Shown here: positions 35,632 to 44,358 of the stretch, piece after piece
Position numbering within the stretch: the stretch's first letter is position 1
Layout: each line of letters starts with the position of its first letter
Origin: Antarctobacter heliothermus
Lineage (GTDB): Bacteria; Pseudomonadota; Alphaproteobacteria; Rhodobacterales; Rhodobacteraceae
Direction: 5' to 3'
Assembly: GCF_900188425.1 (NCBI RefSeq)
Contig: NZ_FZON01000035.1
Coordinates: forward strand, 1 to 52,372
Length of the DNA: 52,372 bases
Notes under the pieces: generated by a model
The model's input: only the letters and a program-made list of their open reading frames with translations
What the model was told of the DNA's origin: nothing
Database searches by the model: none
Translations under genes and position numbers: made by a program

Positions 35632-36843
35632 ATGACCGAAGCATATATCTACGACGCTGTCCGCACGCCGCGCGGCAAGGGGCGCAAGGATGGCGCGCTG
35701 CACGAAGTCACTTCGTTGCGTCTTTCGGCGCAGGTTCTGAATGCCGTGAAAGAACGCAACGGACTGGACGGTCACGCCGTCGAGGACGTGATCTGGGGCA
35801 ATGTCACACAAGTGGGCGAACAAGGTGGCTGCCTTGCGCGTTCTGCCGTTCTGGCAAGCGACCTTGACGAGTCGATCCCTGGCCTGGCGATCAACCGGTT
35901 TTGCGCCTCCGGCCTTGAGGCGGTGAATCTGGCGGCCAACCAGGTCAAGGGCGGCGCCGGTCAGGCCTATATTGCTGGCGGGGTCGAGATGATGGGCCGC
36001 GTGGCCATGGGCAGCGACGGCGCCGCGATCGCCGTGGATCCGACCATTGCCATGGACAGCTATTTTGTACCGCAGGGCATCTCTGCCGATATCATCGCCA
36101 CCGAATATGGATTTTCGCGCGATGATGCGGATGGACTGGCTGTCGAAAGCCAAAAGCGCGCCGCCGCCGCCTGGGCGGACAAGCGGTTCGAGAAATCCAT
36201 CGTCACGGTTCGCGACGTGAACGGCCTGCCGATCCTGGATCACGATGAATACATGCGTCCGGGAACCGACATGCAGACGCTGGGCGCGCTGAAGCCGTCG
36301 TTCAAGGACATGGGCGAGGTCATGCCCGGCTTCGATGCCATCGCGCTGATGAAGTATCCGCATCTTGAGCGGATCAACCACATCCACCATGCGGGCAACA
36401 GCTCTGGCATCGTGGACGGATCTGCCGCAATGCTGATCGGCAACAAGGAGTTCGGTGAGAAATACGGGCTGAAGCCGCGTGCGCGTATCCGGGCGACCTG
36501 CAAGATCGGCACCGATCCGACCATCATGCTGACCGGCCCGGTCCCCGCGACCCAGAAAATCCTGAAGGACAGCGGCATGTCGATCAGCGACATCGACCTG
36601 TTCGAGGTCAATGAGGCCTTTGCGTCCGTCGTGCTGCGTTTCATGCAGGCCTTTGACGTGGATGACAGCAAAGTGAACGTGAACGGCGGGTCCATCGCCA
36701 TGGGTCACCCGCTGGGCGCGACCGGGGCGATTATCCTTGGCACCATGCTGGATGAGTTGGAGCGGACCGGCAAGGGCACCGGTCTTGCCACGCTGTGTAT
36801 CGCTTCGGGTATGGGTGCCGCGACCATCATCGAGCGCGTGTAA
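35632..36843 (+). CDS. fadA: acetyl-CoA acyltransferase (3-ketoacyl-CoA thiolase)
   Basis: A 403-aa thiolase. Nucleophile Cys91 is in NRFCASGLEAV; His359 (GHPLGATGA) and Cys389 (LCIASGMGA) complete the active site. It cleaves 3-ketoacyl-CoA to acetyl-CoA and a shortened acyl-CoA. With FadB encoded 1.5 kb downstream it forms the usual beta-oxidation pair, but here three small genes separate them. AAGGA precedes the ATG, and a very strong hairpin lies 38 bases past the stop. Confidence 0.93.
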   Translation: MTEAYIYDAVRTPRGKGRKDGALHEVTSLRLSAQVLNAVKERNGLDGHAVEDVIWGNVTQVGEQGGCLARSAVLASDLDESIPGLAINRFCASGLEAVNLAANQVKGGAGQAYIAGGVEMMGRVAMGSDGAAIAVDPTIAMDSYFVPQGISADIIATEYGFSRDDADGLAVESQKRAAAAWADKRFEKSIVTVRDVNGLPILDHDEYMRPGTDMQTLGALKPSFKDMGEVMPGFDAIALMKYPHLERINHIHHAGNSSGIVDGSAAMLIGNKEFGEKYGLKPRARIRATCKIGTDPTIMLTGPVPATQKILKDSGMSISDIDLFEVNEAFASVVLRFMQAFDVDDSKVNVNGGSIAMGHPLGATGAIILGTMLDELERTGKGTGLATLCIASGMGAATIIERV

Positions 36844-36880
36844 GCCGCGCGGATGACAATGTCGTCGGATATCACGCAAA

Positions 36881-36910
36881 CAGAGACGTCCAGCCTGCTG
36901 GACGTCTCTG
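36881..36910 (+). terminator. 13-bp perfect hairpin after thiolase gene
   Basis: CAGAGACGTCCAG and CTGGACGTCTCTG pair perfectly around a CCTG loop. No T-tract follows. It could end or stabilise the thiolase transcript, or separate expression of the small genes beyond. Confidence 0.55.
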
Positions 36911-37025
36911 CACACGCGCGATTGTCCAGCATGACCGGCGTTGTCAAAACCCTTTTCGGACAGCCCCTTGTTTCCACTCTTTCGAGAGTGTCGGACCAAC
37001 CTGCCGGGAAACCTCGAGGCCGCGG

Positions 37026-37487
37026 ATGACAGCGATCAGCCCGACAGACATCTATCAGGCCAATCTCGACGCGGTGGCGCAAATGGTTTTTTCCGGCGAC
37101 ATGTCCCGGCTTCAGGACCTGATCTCGGTACCGTTGGTGATCCAGATGGCAGATGGGTCTATGCAGATTGATCGGCTGGAGGATGTGGTTTTCATGCTGG
37201 CTGAACAACGGGACAATCTGTTGAATCTGGGCACGACGGAATACCACCGCATCTGCGTCGATGCACGTTTCCTGGATCCGGCAGCCACGCAGATCAGCGG
37301 ACGCCACAAGACCTATGTGATGCGGGGCGCGACCTATCTTCTGGAACCCTTCATCTGTGAAATGAACCTGACCAAGGATGCCGCCTTGTGGCGGGTCTGC
37401 CTCATGCGCTGTCATATGAAAAACAGCGACTACACAGTGATCGGGACAGGAACCCGTGAACGTCTGCGCCCAGAACGGAGGAACTGA
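37026..37487 (+). CDS. NTF2/SnoaL-like protein, paralogue A
   Basis: A 153-aa protein with an NTF2-like outline: an N-terminal helix (TDIYQANLDAVAQMVFSGDM), a strand PLVIQMADGSMQI, then helices and strands. The segment FSGDMSRLQDLISVPLVI parallels FTGDIGKWRARMVLPFSM in the protein encoded at 37951-38385, so the two look like diverged paralogues. Its stop overlaps the cupin start (TGATG at 37485-37489). Function is unknown. The ATG lacks a clear ribosome-binding site, so the start is uncertain. Confidence 0.68.
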   Translation: MTAISPTDIYQANLDAVAQMVFSGDMSRLQDLISVPLVIQMADGSMQIDRLEDVVFMLAEQRDNLLNLGTTEYHRICVDARFLDPAATQISGRHKTYVMRGATYLLEPFICEMNLTKDAALWRVCLMRCHMKNSDYTVIGTGTRERLRPERRN

Positions 37488-37954
37488 TGCCAAAGATCGA
37501 TCTGAACACAGTGCCTGTCCGCACGGGATCCAGCTACCCGGCCCCGCATGATACGGCCATGAAGGGGCGCAGTCAGCAGCGGTTGGGAGATGCCGCAGGG
37601 TTGACCCAGTTCGGCGCAAACCTCGTTCGGCTTGCGCCCGGCGCAATGTCGTCGCTGCGGCACTGGCACGAACGCCAGGACGAGTTTCTGGTCGTGACCG
37701 AAGGCGCGCTTACTCTGGTCGACAATGCTGGAGAGACGCTGCTGGTGCCCGGCGATTGCTGCGGGTTTCCAGCAGGCGATCCGAACGGTCACCATATCGT
37801 CAATCGATCTGCGATCGTGGGCGCCTTTGTGGTCGTGGGGTCACGAACCGATCGCGAGACGGGTTGGTACTCGGATGTCGATCTTCGGGTCGAGGTCGAG
37901 GATGGCAGGATGCGCTTTTTGCGCCGGAATGGCGCAGAAGTGGCAGGCCCATGA
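37487..37954 (+). CDS. cupin domain protein
   Basis: A 155-aa single-domain cupin. The first motif reads RHWHERQDEFLVVTEGALTL (about 58-77), with His, His and Glu for metal binding; the second is PGDCCGFPAGDPNGHHIVN. It binds a metal and probably a small metabolite. It is tightly overlapped by NTF2-like genes on both sides (TGATG and ATGA junctions), which suggests the three products act together. AGGAG precedes the start. Confidence 0.87.
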   Translation: MPKIDLNTVPVRTGSSYPAPHDTAMKGRSQQRLGDAAGLTQFGANLVRLAPGAMSSLRHWHERQDEFLVVTEGALTLVDNAGETLLVPGDCCGFPAGDPNGHHIVNRSAIVGAFVVVGSRTDRETGWYSDVDLRVEVEDGRMRFLRRNGAEVAGP

Positions 37955-38385
37955 CCCTGACCTTTACCGACATCGAACTCGAGCGGTTTCTAGATGACAT
38001 ATCCGAACCGTTCTTCACAGGCGACATCGGAAAATGGCGCGCCCGCATGGTGCTGCCGTTCAGCATGGAGACCGGGTCCGGCCCCGTCACCCTGACCAGC
38101 GACGCGGACGTCAGGCGGAACTTTGATCTCTACCTGGAGGCATGCGAGGCCATGGGATTGGACGTTGTCGACCGTGAACCTCTGGGTTTCGAGCACTGCG
38201 AAGACGGGACGGTTCTGGCCACTTACCGCACAAACCTGATGCGAAAAGGTCAGCGCATCACCGCACCCTATACCTCTACCGCGCTTCTGCATCCCACGTC
38301 AGAGGGATGGAAGATGTCGGCAATCCTCAACGCCCGCGGCCACCACGCGTGGACCGGGCGCCCCCCGAAAAACACTGGAGAGTGA
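37951..38385 (+). CDS. NTF2/SnoaL-like protein, paralogue B
   Basis: A 144-aa protein starting at an ATGA overlap with the cupin stop. A conical NTF2-like barrel is suggested by TDIELERFLDDISEPFFTGD, PFSMETGSGPVTL and a C-terminal strand WKMSAILNARGHHAW. It shares its N-terminal layout with the protein encoded at 37026-37487. The gene ends 2 bases before the fadB start. Family members bind or isomerise small ligands, but no function is known for this one. Confidence 0.75.
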   Translation: MTLTFTDIELERFLDDISEPFFTGDIGKWRARMVLPFSMETGSGPVTLTSDADVRRNFDLYLEACEAMGLDVVDREPLGFEHCEDGTVLATYRTNLMRKGQRITAPYTSTALLHPTSEGWKMSAILNARGHHAWTGRPPKNTGE

Positions 38386-38387
38386 GT

Positions 38388-40589
38388 ATGACTGATTTCA
38401 CGATGCAAACCGACGCGGACGGCGTCGCGGTGATCACTTGGGACGTGCCCGGCAAATCCATGAACGTGATGACGCTGGAGGCCTGGGATGAACTTGATGC
38501 ACTGATTGATCAGGCGCTGGCGGACGACGTGGTCAAGGGGGTGGTGATCACCTCTGGCAAGGACAGCTTTGCCGGTGGCATGGACCTGAAGGTCATCGCC
38601 AAGATGAAGGAAATGGCAGGAGACGACCCGGCCAAGGGCCTGTTTGACGGGATCATGAACGCCCACCGCATCATGCGCAAGATCGAGCGCGCGGGCATGG
38701 ACCCCAAGACCAACAAGGGCGGCAAGCCGATTGCCACCGCCCTGCCCGGCACAGCACTTGGCATTGGTCTGGAAATCCCGCTGTCGACTCACCGTATCTT
38801 TGCCGCCGACAACCCCAAGGCCAAGATTGGCTTGCCTGAGATCATGGTCGGCATCTTTCCGGGCGCCGGAGGCACCACGCGTCTTGTGCGCAAGATGGGC
38901 GCGATGGCCGCCTCTCCGCTGCTGCTGGAGGGTAAGCTGAACGACCCGAAAAAGGCCAAGGCCGCCGGAGTGATCGACGAAGTCGTCGAAGATCCACTGG
39001 CCGCCGCGAAAGAGTGGGTTCTTAACGCCAAAGATGCTGATATTCTGAAGCCTTGGGATGCCAAGGGGTACAAGATGCCAGGCGGCGCACCCTATCACCC
39101 GGCCGGTTTCATGACCTTTGTCGGGGCCAGCGCCATGGTGCATGGCAAGACCAAGGGCGTTTACCCTGCGGCCAAGGCCCTGTTGTCGGCGGTCTATGAA
39201 GGCGCACTGGTGCCGTTTGACACCGCGCTCAAGATCGAGGCGCGCTGGTTCACCAATGTCCTGATGAACCCGTCCTCCGCGAACATGATCCGCTCGCTTT
39301 TCATCAACAAGGAAGCGTTGGAAAAGGGGGCAGTGCGTCCTGCCGACGTTGCCGACCAGAAAGTGACCAAGGTCGGGGTTCTGGGCGCGGGTATGATGGG
39401 CGCGGGTATCGCGCTGGTGTCGGCGCAGGCGGGCATCGAGGTGGTTCTGCTGGACCGCGATCAGGATGCCGCAGACAAGGGCAAGGCCTATAGCGCCGAC
39501 TATGCCGCCAAGGGCGTGAGCCGCAAAAAGATCACGCAGGACAAGGCCGACGCGATGCTGGCCCGCATCACGGCGACCACATCTTACGATGATCTGAAAG
39601 GCTGTGACCTGATCGTCGAGGCCGTCTTTGAAGATCCCAAGATCAAGGCCGAGGTGACCAAGGCCGTGGATGCCGTGACGGGTGACGACTGCATCTTTGC
39701 GACCAACACGTCGACCCTCCCGATTTCCGAACTGGCGAAGGCATCGAAGAATCCCGAGCAATATATCGGCATCCACTTCTTCTCTCCGGTCGAGAAGATG
39801 ATGCTGGTCGAGATCATCAAGGGCAAGCAGACAGGCGACCGAGCGGTGGCCAAGGCGCTGGATTTCGTGCGCCAGATCCGCAAGACGCCGATTGTGGTCA
39901 ACGACGCGCGGTTCTTCTACGCCAATCGCTGCATCATCCCCTACATCAACGAAGGCATCCGCATGGTGAAAGAGGGGGTGTCCCCTGCCCTGATCGAAAA
40001 TTCCGCCAAGATGATCGGGATGCCGCTGGGCCCGCTGCAACTGGTCGATGAAACCTCGATCGATCTGGGGGCCAAGATTGCGCGCGCGACGCGCGCAGCA
40101 ATGGGCGACGCCTATCCCGACGGAGAAGTCGATGAGGTCATCTTCTGGATGGAAGGCGAAGGCCGGTTGGGTCGCAAGACCAAGGCGGGCTTTTACGACT
40201 ACGACGAAAAAGGCAAGCGTCAGGGCCTGAGCCAATTGGTACAGGACAAGTATCCGCAGTCCGAGGACCAGCCCACGGTCACAGAGGTGCAGCATCGCCT
40301 GCTGTTTGTGCAATCGCTGGAGGCCGTTCGCGCTCTGGAAGAAGGGGTGCTGATGGACATCCGCGAAGGCGATGTCGGCGCAATCCTCGGCTGGGGTTTT
40401 GCGCCGTGGTCCGGTGGTCCGCTGTCCTGGCTGGACATGATCGGAGCGCCCTATGCGGCGGAACGCTGTGACCAGTTGACCGAGGCCTATGGCCCGCGCT
40501 TTGCCTGCCCGCCGTTGCTGCGGGAAATGGCCGACAAATCGCAGAGCTTTTACGGCCGGTTCGGGCCGGAAAGCGCAGAGGCGGCCTGA
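38388..40589 (+). CDS. fadB: multifunctional FadB-type enoyl-CoA hydratase/3-hydroxyacyl-CoA dehydrogenase
   Basis: A 733-aa fusion. The N-terminal crotonase domain (about 1-200) has SFAGGMDLKVI and a GIFPGAGGTTRL segment. The NAD-binding domain starts at GVLGAGMMGAGIAL (about 330-345) and carries IHFFSPVEKMMLVEI, and the C-terminal 3-hydroxyacyl domain has FYANRC and GPLQLVDE. It hydrates enoyl-CoA and oxidises 3-hydroxyacyl-CoA. The ATG at 38388 is chosen because the family start follows it directly. It closes the cluster and is followed by a strong hairpin. Confidence 0.94.
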   Translation: MTDFTMQTDADGVAVITWDVPGKSMNVMTLEAWDELDALIDQALADDVVKGVVITSGKDSFAGGMDLKVIAKMKEMAGDDPAKGLFDGIMNAHRIMRKIERAGMDPKTNKGGKPIATALPGTALGIGLEIPLSTHRIFAADNPKAKIGLPEIMVGIFPGAGGTTRLVRKMGAMAASPLLLEGKLNDPKKAKAAGVIDEVVEDPLAAAKEWVLNAKDADILKPWDAKGYKMPGGAPYHPAGFMTFVGASAMVHGKTKGVYPAAKALLSAVYEGALVPFDTALKIEARWFTNVLMNPSSANMIRSLFINKEALEKGAVRPADVADQKVTKVGVLGAGMMGAGIALVSAQAGIEVVLLDRDQDAADKGKAYSADYAAKGVSRKKITQDKADAMLARITATTSYDDLKGCDLIVEAVFEDPKIKAEVTKAVDAVTGDDCIFATNTSTLPISELAKASKNPEQYIGIHFFSPVEKMMLVEIIKGKQTGDRAVAKALDFVRQIRKTPIVVNDARFFYANRCIIPYINEGIRMVKEGVSPALIENSAKMIGMPLGPLQLVDETSIDLGAKIARATRAAMGDAYPDGEVDEVIFWMEGEGRLGRKTKAGFYDYDEKGKRQGLSQLVQDKYPQSEDQPTVTEVQHRLLFVQSLEAVRALEEGVLMDIREGDVGAILGWGFAPWSGGPLSWLDMIGAPYAAERCDQLTEAYGPRFACPPLLREMADKSQSFYGRFGPESAEAA

Positions 40590-41069
40590 ATTCGGCGGTA
40601 TTCTGTGTTGCGCCGCGCGCTGCGCGTCGCCTGTTCCCGGGGCTGGTCCAGACGGACCGGCCCCGGCTTGCGTAAGGACTTCGGCGGGCGCCGCACTGTG
40701 ATCACATCAGAAAGCGCCCCCTTCCGCACTCGCCCGCTGTCGCCCGGGGCGCCTCCGACTCGTCGCGGAGGTGCAACTGGCTCTGAGGAGAGCGTCGCCA
40801 GCGACACCGATGTTTCGAATTTTCGGCGTTCGGCGAGTGTGAGTGAAACAGCGGTCCTGCCCGGTTATCTGGCGGTTTTTATCTCTTGATTTCAATCACT
40901 TTCGACAACACTCCCCAAAACACCCTCCAGAAAAGCTCCGGTCCGGCAGTCTGAAATTTGGCGGACGTGCCCGTCGGAACCCTTTGTTAAGATCGCATCC
41001 CTATCTCTTCGGTTCGTCAGATGTGTCATGCCAAGACGCGCTCAGTGCCACGAAGGATGCAGTACCGCG
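40590..41069. other. intergenic region between fadB and chemotaxis operon
   Basis: 480 bases without a gene. They contain the fadB hairpin (40637-40666), a CCTCCG/CGGAGG inverted repeat near 40752-40769, and an AT-rich part (40865-40910). The promoter of the chemotaxis operon should lie in its right half; I see no sigma-28 type box. Confidence 0.45.
40637..40666 (+). terminator. GC hairpin downstream of fadB
   Basis: CCGGGGCTGGTCC and GGACCGGCCCCGG pair over 13 bp with one G-T wobble and an AGAC loop, 47 bases past the fadB stop. No T-tract follows. Confidence 0.55.
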
Positions 41070-41354
41070 ATGTCAGACATCAGTTTCCACGCTCTGGGCC
41101 CCGCACGGGCCCGCTCCGGCGAAGATCCGCTGGTCGCCTTCCTTTTGAACGCCCGGCGCATGCCGGTCACCGTTTCTGCACGCGATGTTGCGCGGCTGGA
41201 CTCGCACAGGCTGCAATTATTGCTCGTGGCGCAAAGGCAATGGACTGTGGACGGCGTCGATTTCAACGTCACCGACATGGCGCCTGGATTTCGTGAGGGG
41301 CTTGAACGGCTGGGTCTCTCTTCCGAACATTTCGACAAGGAACCGCTGCAATGA
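41070..41354 (+). CDS. STAS domain protein of chemotaxis operon
   Basis: A 94-aa protein with a STAS/SpoIIAA-like outline: VTVSARDVARLDSHRLQLLL is the strand-helix core with the Asp-Ser pair usual at the regulatory site, and WTVDGVDFNVTDMAPGFREG resembles the second core. It is first in the che operon and joined by ATGA to cheY. Small STAS proteins occur at this place in alphaproteobacterial che operons, but their role is unknown; binding a partner or lipid-like ligand is possible. Confidence 0.75.
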   Translation: MSDISFHALGPARARSGEDPLVAFLLNARRMPVTVSARDVARLDSHRLQLLLVAQRQWTVDGVDFNVTDMAPGFREGLERLGLSSEHFDKEPLQ

Positions 41355-41725
41355 CGACAAAAGTTCTGGCAATCGACGACTCGCGCACGATCCGCAACCT
41401 TTTGCGGGTCTCTCTTGAAGGTGCGGGGTTCGAATTTCATTCCGCCTGCGATGGTCAGGAAGGCGTGGACATTTTCCCCGACGTCGATCCGGATGTGGTG
41501 ATCACCGATATCAATATGCCCAAGATGGACGGGTTCGGGGTGATCGACACGTTGCGCAGCGGCCCCAACCGCACCAATGTGCCTATCCTCGTGCTGACCA
41601 CGGAGAGCTCGGATGACTTGAAATCACGGGCGCGCAACGCCGGTGCCACGGGATGGATCGTGAAACCCTTCGACGATGGCTCTCTGGTGTCCGTCCTGCG
41701 TCGTCTGACAGGGCATGTGAGCTGA
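41351..41725 (+). CDS. cheY: chemotaxis response regulator CheY
   Basis: A 124-aa single receiver domain with the acidic pair Asp9-Asp10, phospho-acceptor Asp53 in ITDINMPKMDG, Thr in VLTTESS and Lys in WIVKPFDD. It starts by an ATGA overlap with the STAS gene and is followed one base later by cheA. It would carry the CheA signal to the flagellar motor or act as a phosphate sink; a second CheY is encoded at 45246. Confidence 0.93.
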   Translation: MTTKVLAIDDSRTIRNLLRVSLEGAGFEFHSACDGQEGVDIFPDVDPDVVITDINMPKMDGFGVIDTLRSGPNRTNVPILVLTTESSDDLKSRARNAGATGWIVKPFDDGSLVSVLRRLTGHVS

Positions 41726-41726
41726 G

Positions 41727-43898
41727 ATGTCAGTAAATTCGATAAGAGATACCTTCTTCGAAGAATGCGAAGAACTGTTGGAGGCGCTGGTCGAAGGACT
41801 GGCCCAGATGGAAGACACCTCCGACGATATGGAGGTCGTGAATGCCGTCTTCCGCTCCGTGCATTCGATCAAGGGCGGCGCAGGTGCTTTCGCCCTCGAC
41901 CGACTGGTGTCGTTTGCGCACAGCTTTGAAACTGTCATGGACAAGGTGCGGGACCGCGCACTGGCCGTGGACGAAAAACTGATGGGCCTGTTCCATCGCG
42001 CCGGGGACCACTTGGCCGACCTGGTCGCCGCAGCGCGCGATGAAACGGAACTTGATGACGAGATCGAGACAGGGCTTGTAAACGAACTTGAAAGCTATCT
42101 GGACGGCGATACCGCTGTCGAGGATTTCTGCTTTGACGCGGTCACGTTGGATTTTGACGGACCGCAGATCGACCTTGGCGGCGAAGATCCCGTAAGCAGT
42201 GCCCGCGTTTTCCATATTCGTTTTGCCCCGTCGCGCGCGCTGTATGAAAACGGGCATGAACCGTTGCTGATCTTCGACGCTCTTGCCGAGTTTGGCAGCC
42301 TGTCGGTCGAGGCAGATCTCAGCCTGTTGCCGGAGTTTGACTCCTTCGACCCGGCAGATGCAGTTTTGTCTTGGCAATTGTCGCTGACAACCAGCGAGCC
42401 GGAAACCACCCTGCACGAGGTTTTCGAATTTGTGGAAGGGCTCTGTGCGCTGGAAATCGAGATGGACCAGACGGCAGGTCCGCAGGCGATCGAGCTTCCC
42501 GAACCATCTGCCCTGCCGGACGAGGCCGTTTCGCCAACACCTCAAGACACCGCGCTTCCGCAGATCTCGACGGACGTGCCCGTCGGCGTCACATCGGCGG
42601 AGACTCTAACCGGAAAAAAGCCTGACCCCGGTCAGGGAAAGTCGACGACTGCACCGGCAACCAAGGAGTTGCGCGGGCCCAAACCGACCTTGCGGGTCGA
42701 TCTGGACCGGGTTGACCGGCTGATCAACACGGTTGGCGAGTTGATCATCAACCAGGCGATGATCTCGCAGCGGATTGAGGAACTGGATCTGCCCACCGTC
42801 GCCCATTTGACCAATGAGTTGGAGGCCTACAAGCTGCTTGCGCGTGACATCCAGGAAGGCGTCATGGCGATCCGCGCGCAACCAGTCAAACCATTGTTCC
42901 AGCGCATGTCACGGATCGTGCGCGAGGCTTCGGACGCGACGGGCAAGAAGGCTAAGATGGTCACGGTCGGCGACTCCACCGAAGTGGACAAGACCGTCAT
43001 CGAGCGGCTGGCCGATCCGCTGACCCACATGGTGCGCAATGCCGTCGACCATGGGCTGGAATTGCCCGCAGAGCGCACAGAGGCGGGAAAGGACCAGACA
43101 GGGACAATCCGGCTGTCCGCCGCCCACCGTTCCGGCAGCGTCTTCATCGAGATTTCAGACGACGGCGCCGGGCTGAACCGCGAACGTATCCTTGCCAAGG
43201 CCATGGAAAAAGGTCTGGTGCCGCCGGACGTCGAGTTCTCTGATCCCGAAATTGACAACCTTCTGTTCCTTCCCGGTTTTTCAACTGCAGGTCAGGTCTC
43301 GGCCCTGTCGGGACGAGGTGTTGGCATGGACGTGGTCAAGAACGCGGTCCATGCGTTGGGCGGCCGGGTATCGATCACCTCGACCCCTGGCAAAGGCACG
43401 ACCTTTGCCATCGTGCTGCCACTGACCTTGGCGGTGATGGATGGGTTCGTGATCTCCGTGGCCGACCAGACCATGGTCATTCCGATCTCGTCGATCCTTG
43501 AAACCATTCGCCCCAACCCGCGCGACATCCATGTGGTTGGCACCGACAGTGAAGTGGTCAGTGTACGCGGGTCCTATGTTCCGATAGTCGATGTGGCCGA
43601 CAGTCTTGGCCTTGGCCAGTGTGACGACAAGAACAGCAACGGCATTCTGCTTCTGGTCAGTACGGAAATGCAAGGTTTGACCGCGCTGCGCGTCACCGCG
43701 ATCCACGATCAGCGGCAAGTCGTGATCAAAAGCCTGGAAAGCAACTACGCCGCTATTCCCGGGGTCTCGGCAGCGACCATTCTGGGCGACGGCAAGATTG
43801 CCCTGATCCTTGATCCCGAAGAACTGATCAGACTGGCCCACGCCCCGGGCCACGATCCCTTTGCACAGCACAGCAGAATGGAGCTTCGTCATGGCTGA
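41727..43898 (+). CDS. cheA: chemotaxis histidine kinase CheA
   Basis: A 723-aa CheA. The HPt domain has phospho-acceptor His46 in FRSVHSIKGGAGAF. An acidic, low-complexity P2-like linker spans about 135-310. P3 dimerisation begins at LDRVDRLINTVGELII, and the kinase domain has HMVRNAVDHGLE, DDGAGLN and GRGVGMDVV boxes. A C-terminal CheW-like domain (about 570-700) follows. It phosphorylates CheY and CheB in response to receptors. No mcp gene is in the window. Confidence 0.96.
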   Translation: MSVNSIRDTFFEECEELLEALVEGLAQMEDTSDDMEVVNAVFRSVHSIKGGAGAFALDRLVSFAHSFETVMDKVRDRALAVDEKLMGLFHRAGDHLADLVAAARDETELDDEIETGLVNELESYLDGDTAVEDFCFDAVTLDFDGPQIDLGGEDPVSSARVFHIRFAPSRALYENGHEPLLIFDALAEFGSLSVEADLSLLPEFDSFDPADAVLSWQLSLTTSEPETTLHEVFEFVEGLCALEIEMDQTAGPQAIELPEPSALPDEAVSPTPQDTALPQISTDVPVGVTSAETLTGKKPDPGQGKSTTAPATKELRGPKPTLRVDLDRVDRLINTVGELIINQAMISQRIEELDLPTVAHLTNELEAYKLLARDIQEGVMAIRAQPVKPLFQRMSRIVREASDATGKKAKMVTVGDSTEVDKTVIERLADPLTHMVRNAVDHGLELPAERTEAGKDQTGTIRLSAAHRSGSVFIEISDDGAGLNRERILAKAMEKGLVPPDVEFSDPEIDNLLFLPGFSTAGQVSALSGRGVGMDVVKNAVHALGGRVSITSTPGKGTTFAIVLPLTLAVMDGFVISVADQTMVIPISSILETIRPNPRDIHVVGTDSEVVSVRGSYVPIVDVADSLGLGQCDDKNSNGILLLVSTEMQGLTALRVTAIHDQRQVVIKSLESNYAAIPGVSAATILGDGKIALILDPEELIRLAHAPGHDPFAQHSRMELRHG

Positions 43899-44358
43899 AA
43901 CCGCTGAAGCACTTGCAGACACACAGTTCGAATTCATCACCTTCTCGGCGGGCGGCCAGAGCTATTGCCTCGAGATCACGCAAATCCGCGAAATCAGGCG
44001 ATGGACCCCGGTAACCGCCCTGCCCCATACACCCCAGGATGTGCTGGGCGTGATGAATCTCCGCGGTGCAGTGATCCCGATTTTCGATCTGTCGGCGCGG
44101 TTCGGTCTGGGGGCGACACCTGCAAACGAACGGAACGTGGTCATCGTGGCGGCCGTCGATGGTGCAACTATCGGCCTGCTGGTCGAGTCTGTATCCGAAA
44201 TCCTGTCCGTCGACAAAAGCGCGATCCAGGAGACGCCGGACATCAAGTCCGAAGCGACCCGGAACAGCATTCTCGGGATGATCTCGGTCGATGAGTCCAT
44301 GGTTCGGGTGGTCAATCTTGACGCCGTTGTCGACAGCGAAAAGGGACTGTCTGCATGA
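43891..44358 (+). CDS. cheW: chemotaxis coupling protein CheW
   Basis: A 155-aa CheW. FEFITFSAGGQSYCLEITQI and VLGVMNLRGAVIPIFDLSAR are the two SH3-like subdomain signatures, and GLLVESVSEIL follows. It links CheA to chemoreceptors. I chose the ATG at 43891, which overlaps the cheA end by 8 bases, since the upstream in-frame ATG lies deep inside cheA. It ends with an ATGA overlap to cheR. Confidence 0.95.
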   Translation: MAETAEALADTQFEFITFSAGGQSYCLEITQIREIRRWTPVTALPHTPQDVLGVMNLRGAVIPIFDLSARFGLGATPANERNVVIVAAVDGATIGLLVESVSEILSVDKSAIQETPDIKSEATRNSILGMISVDESMVRVVNLDAVVDSEKGLSA

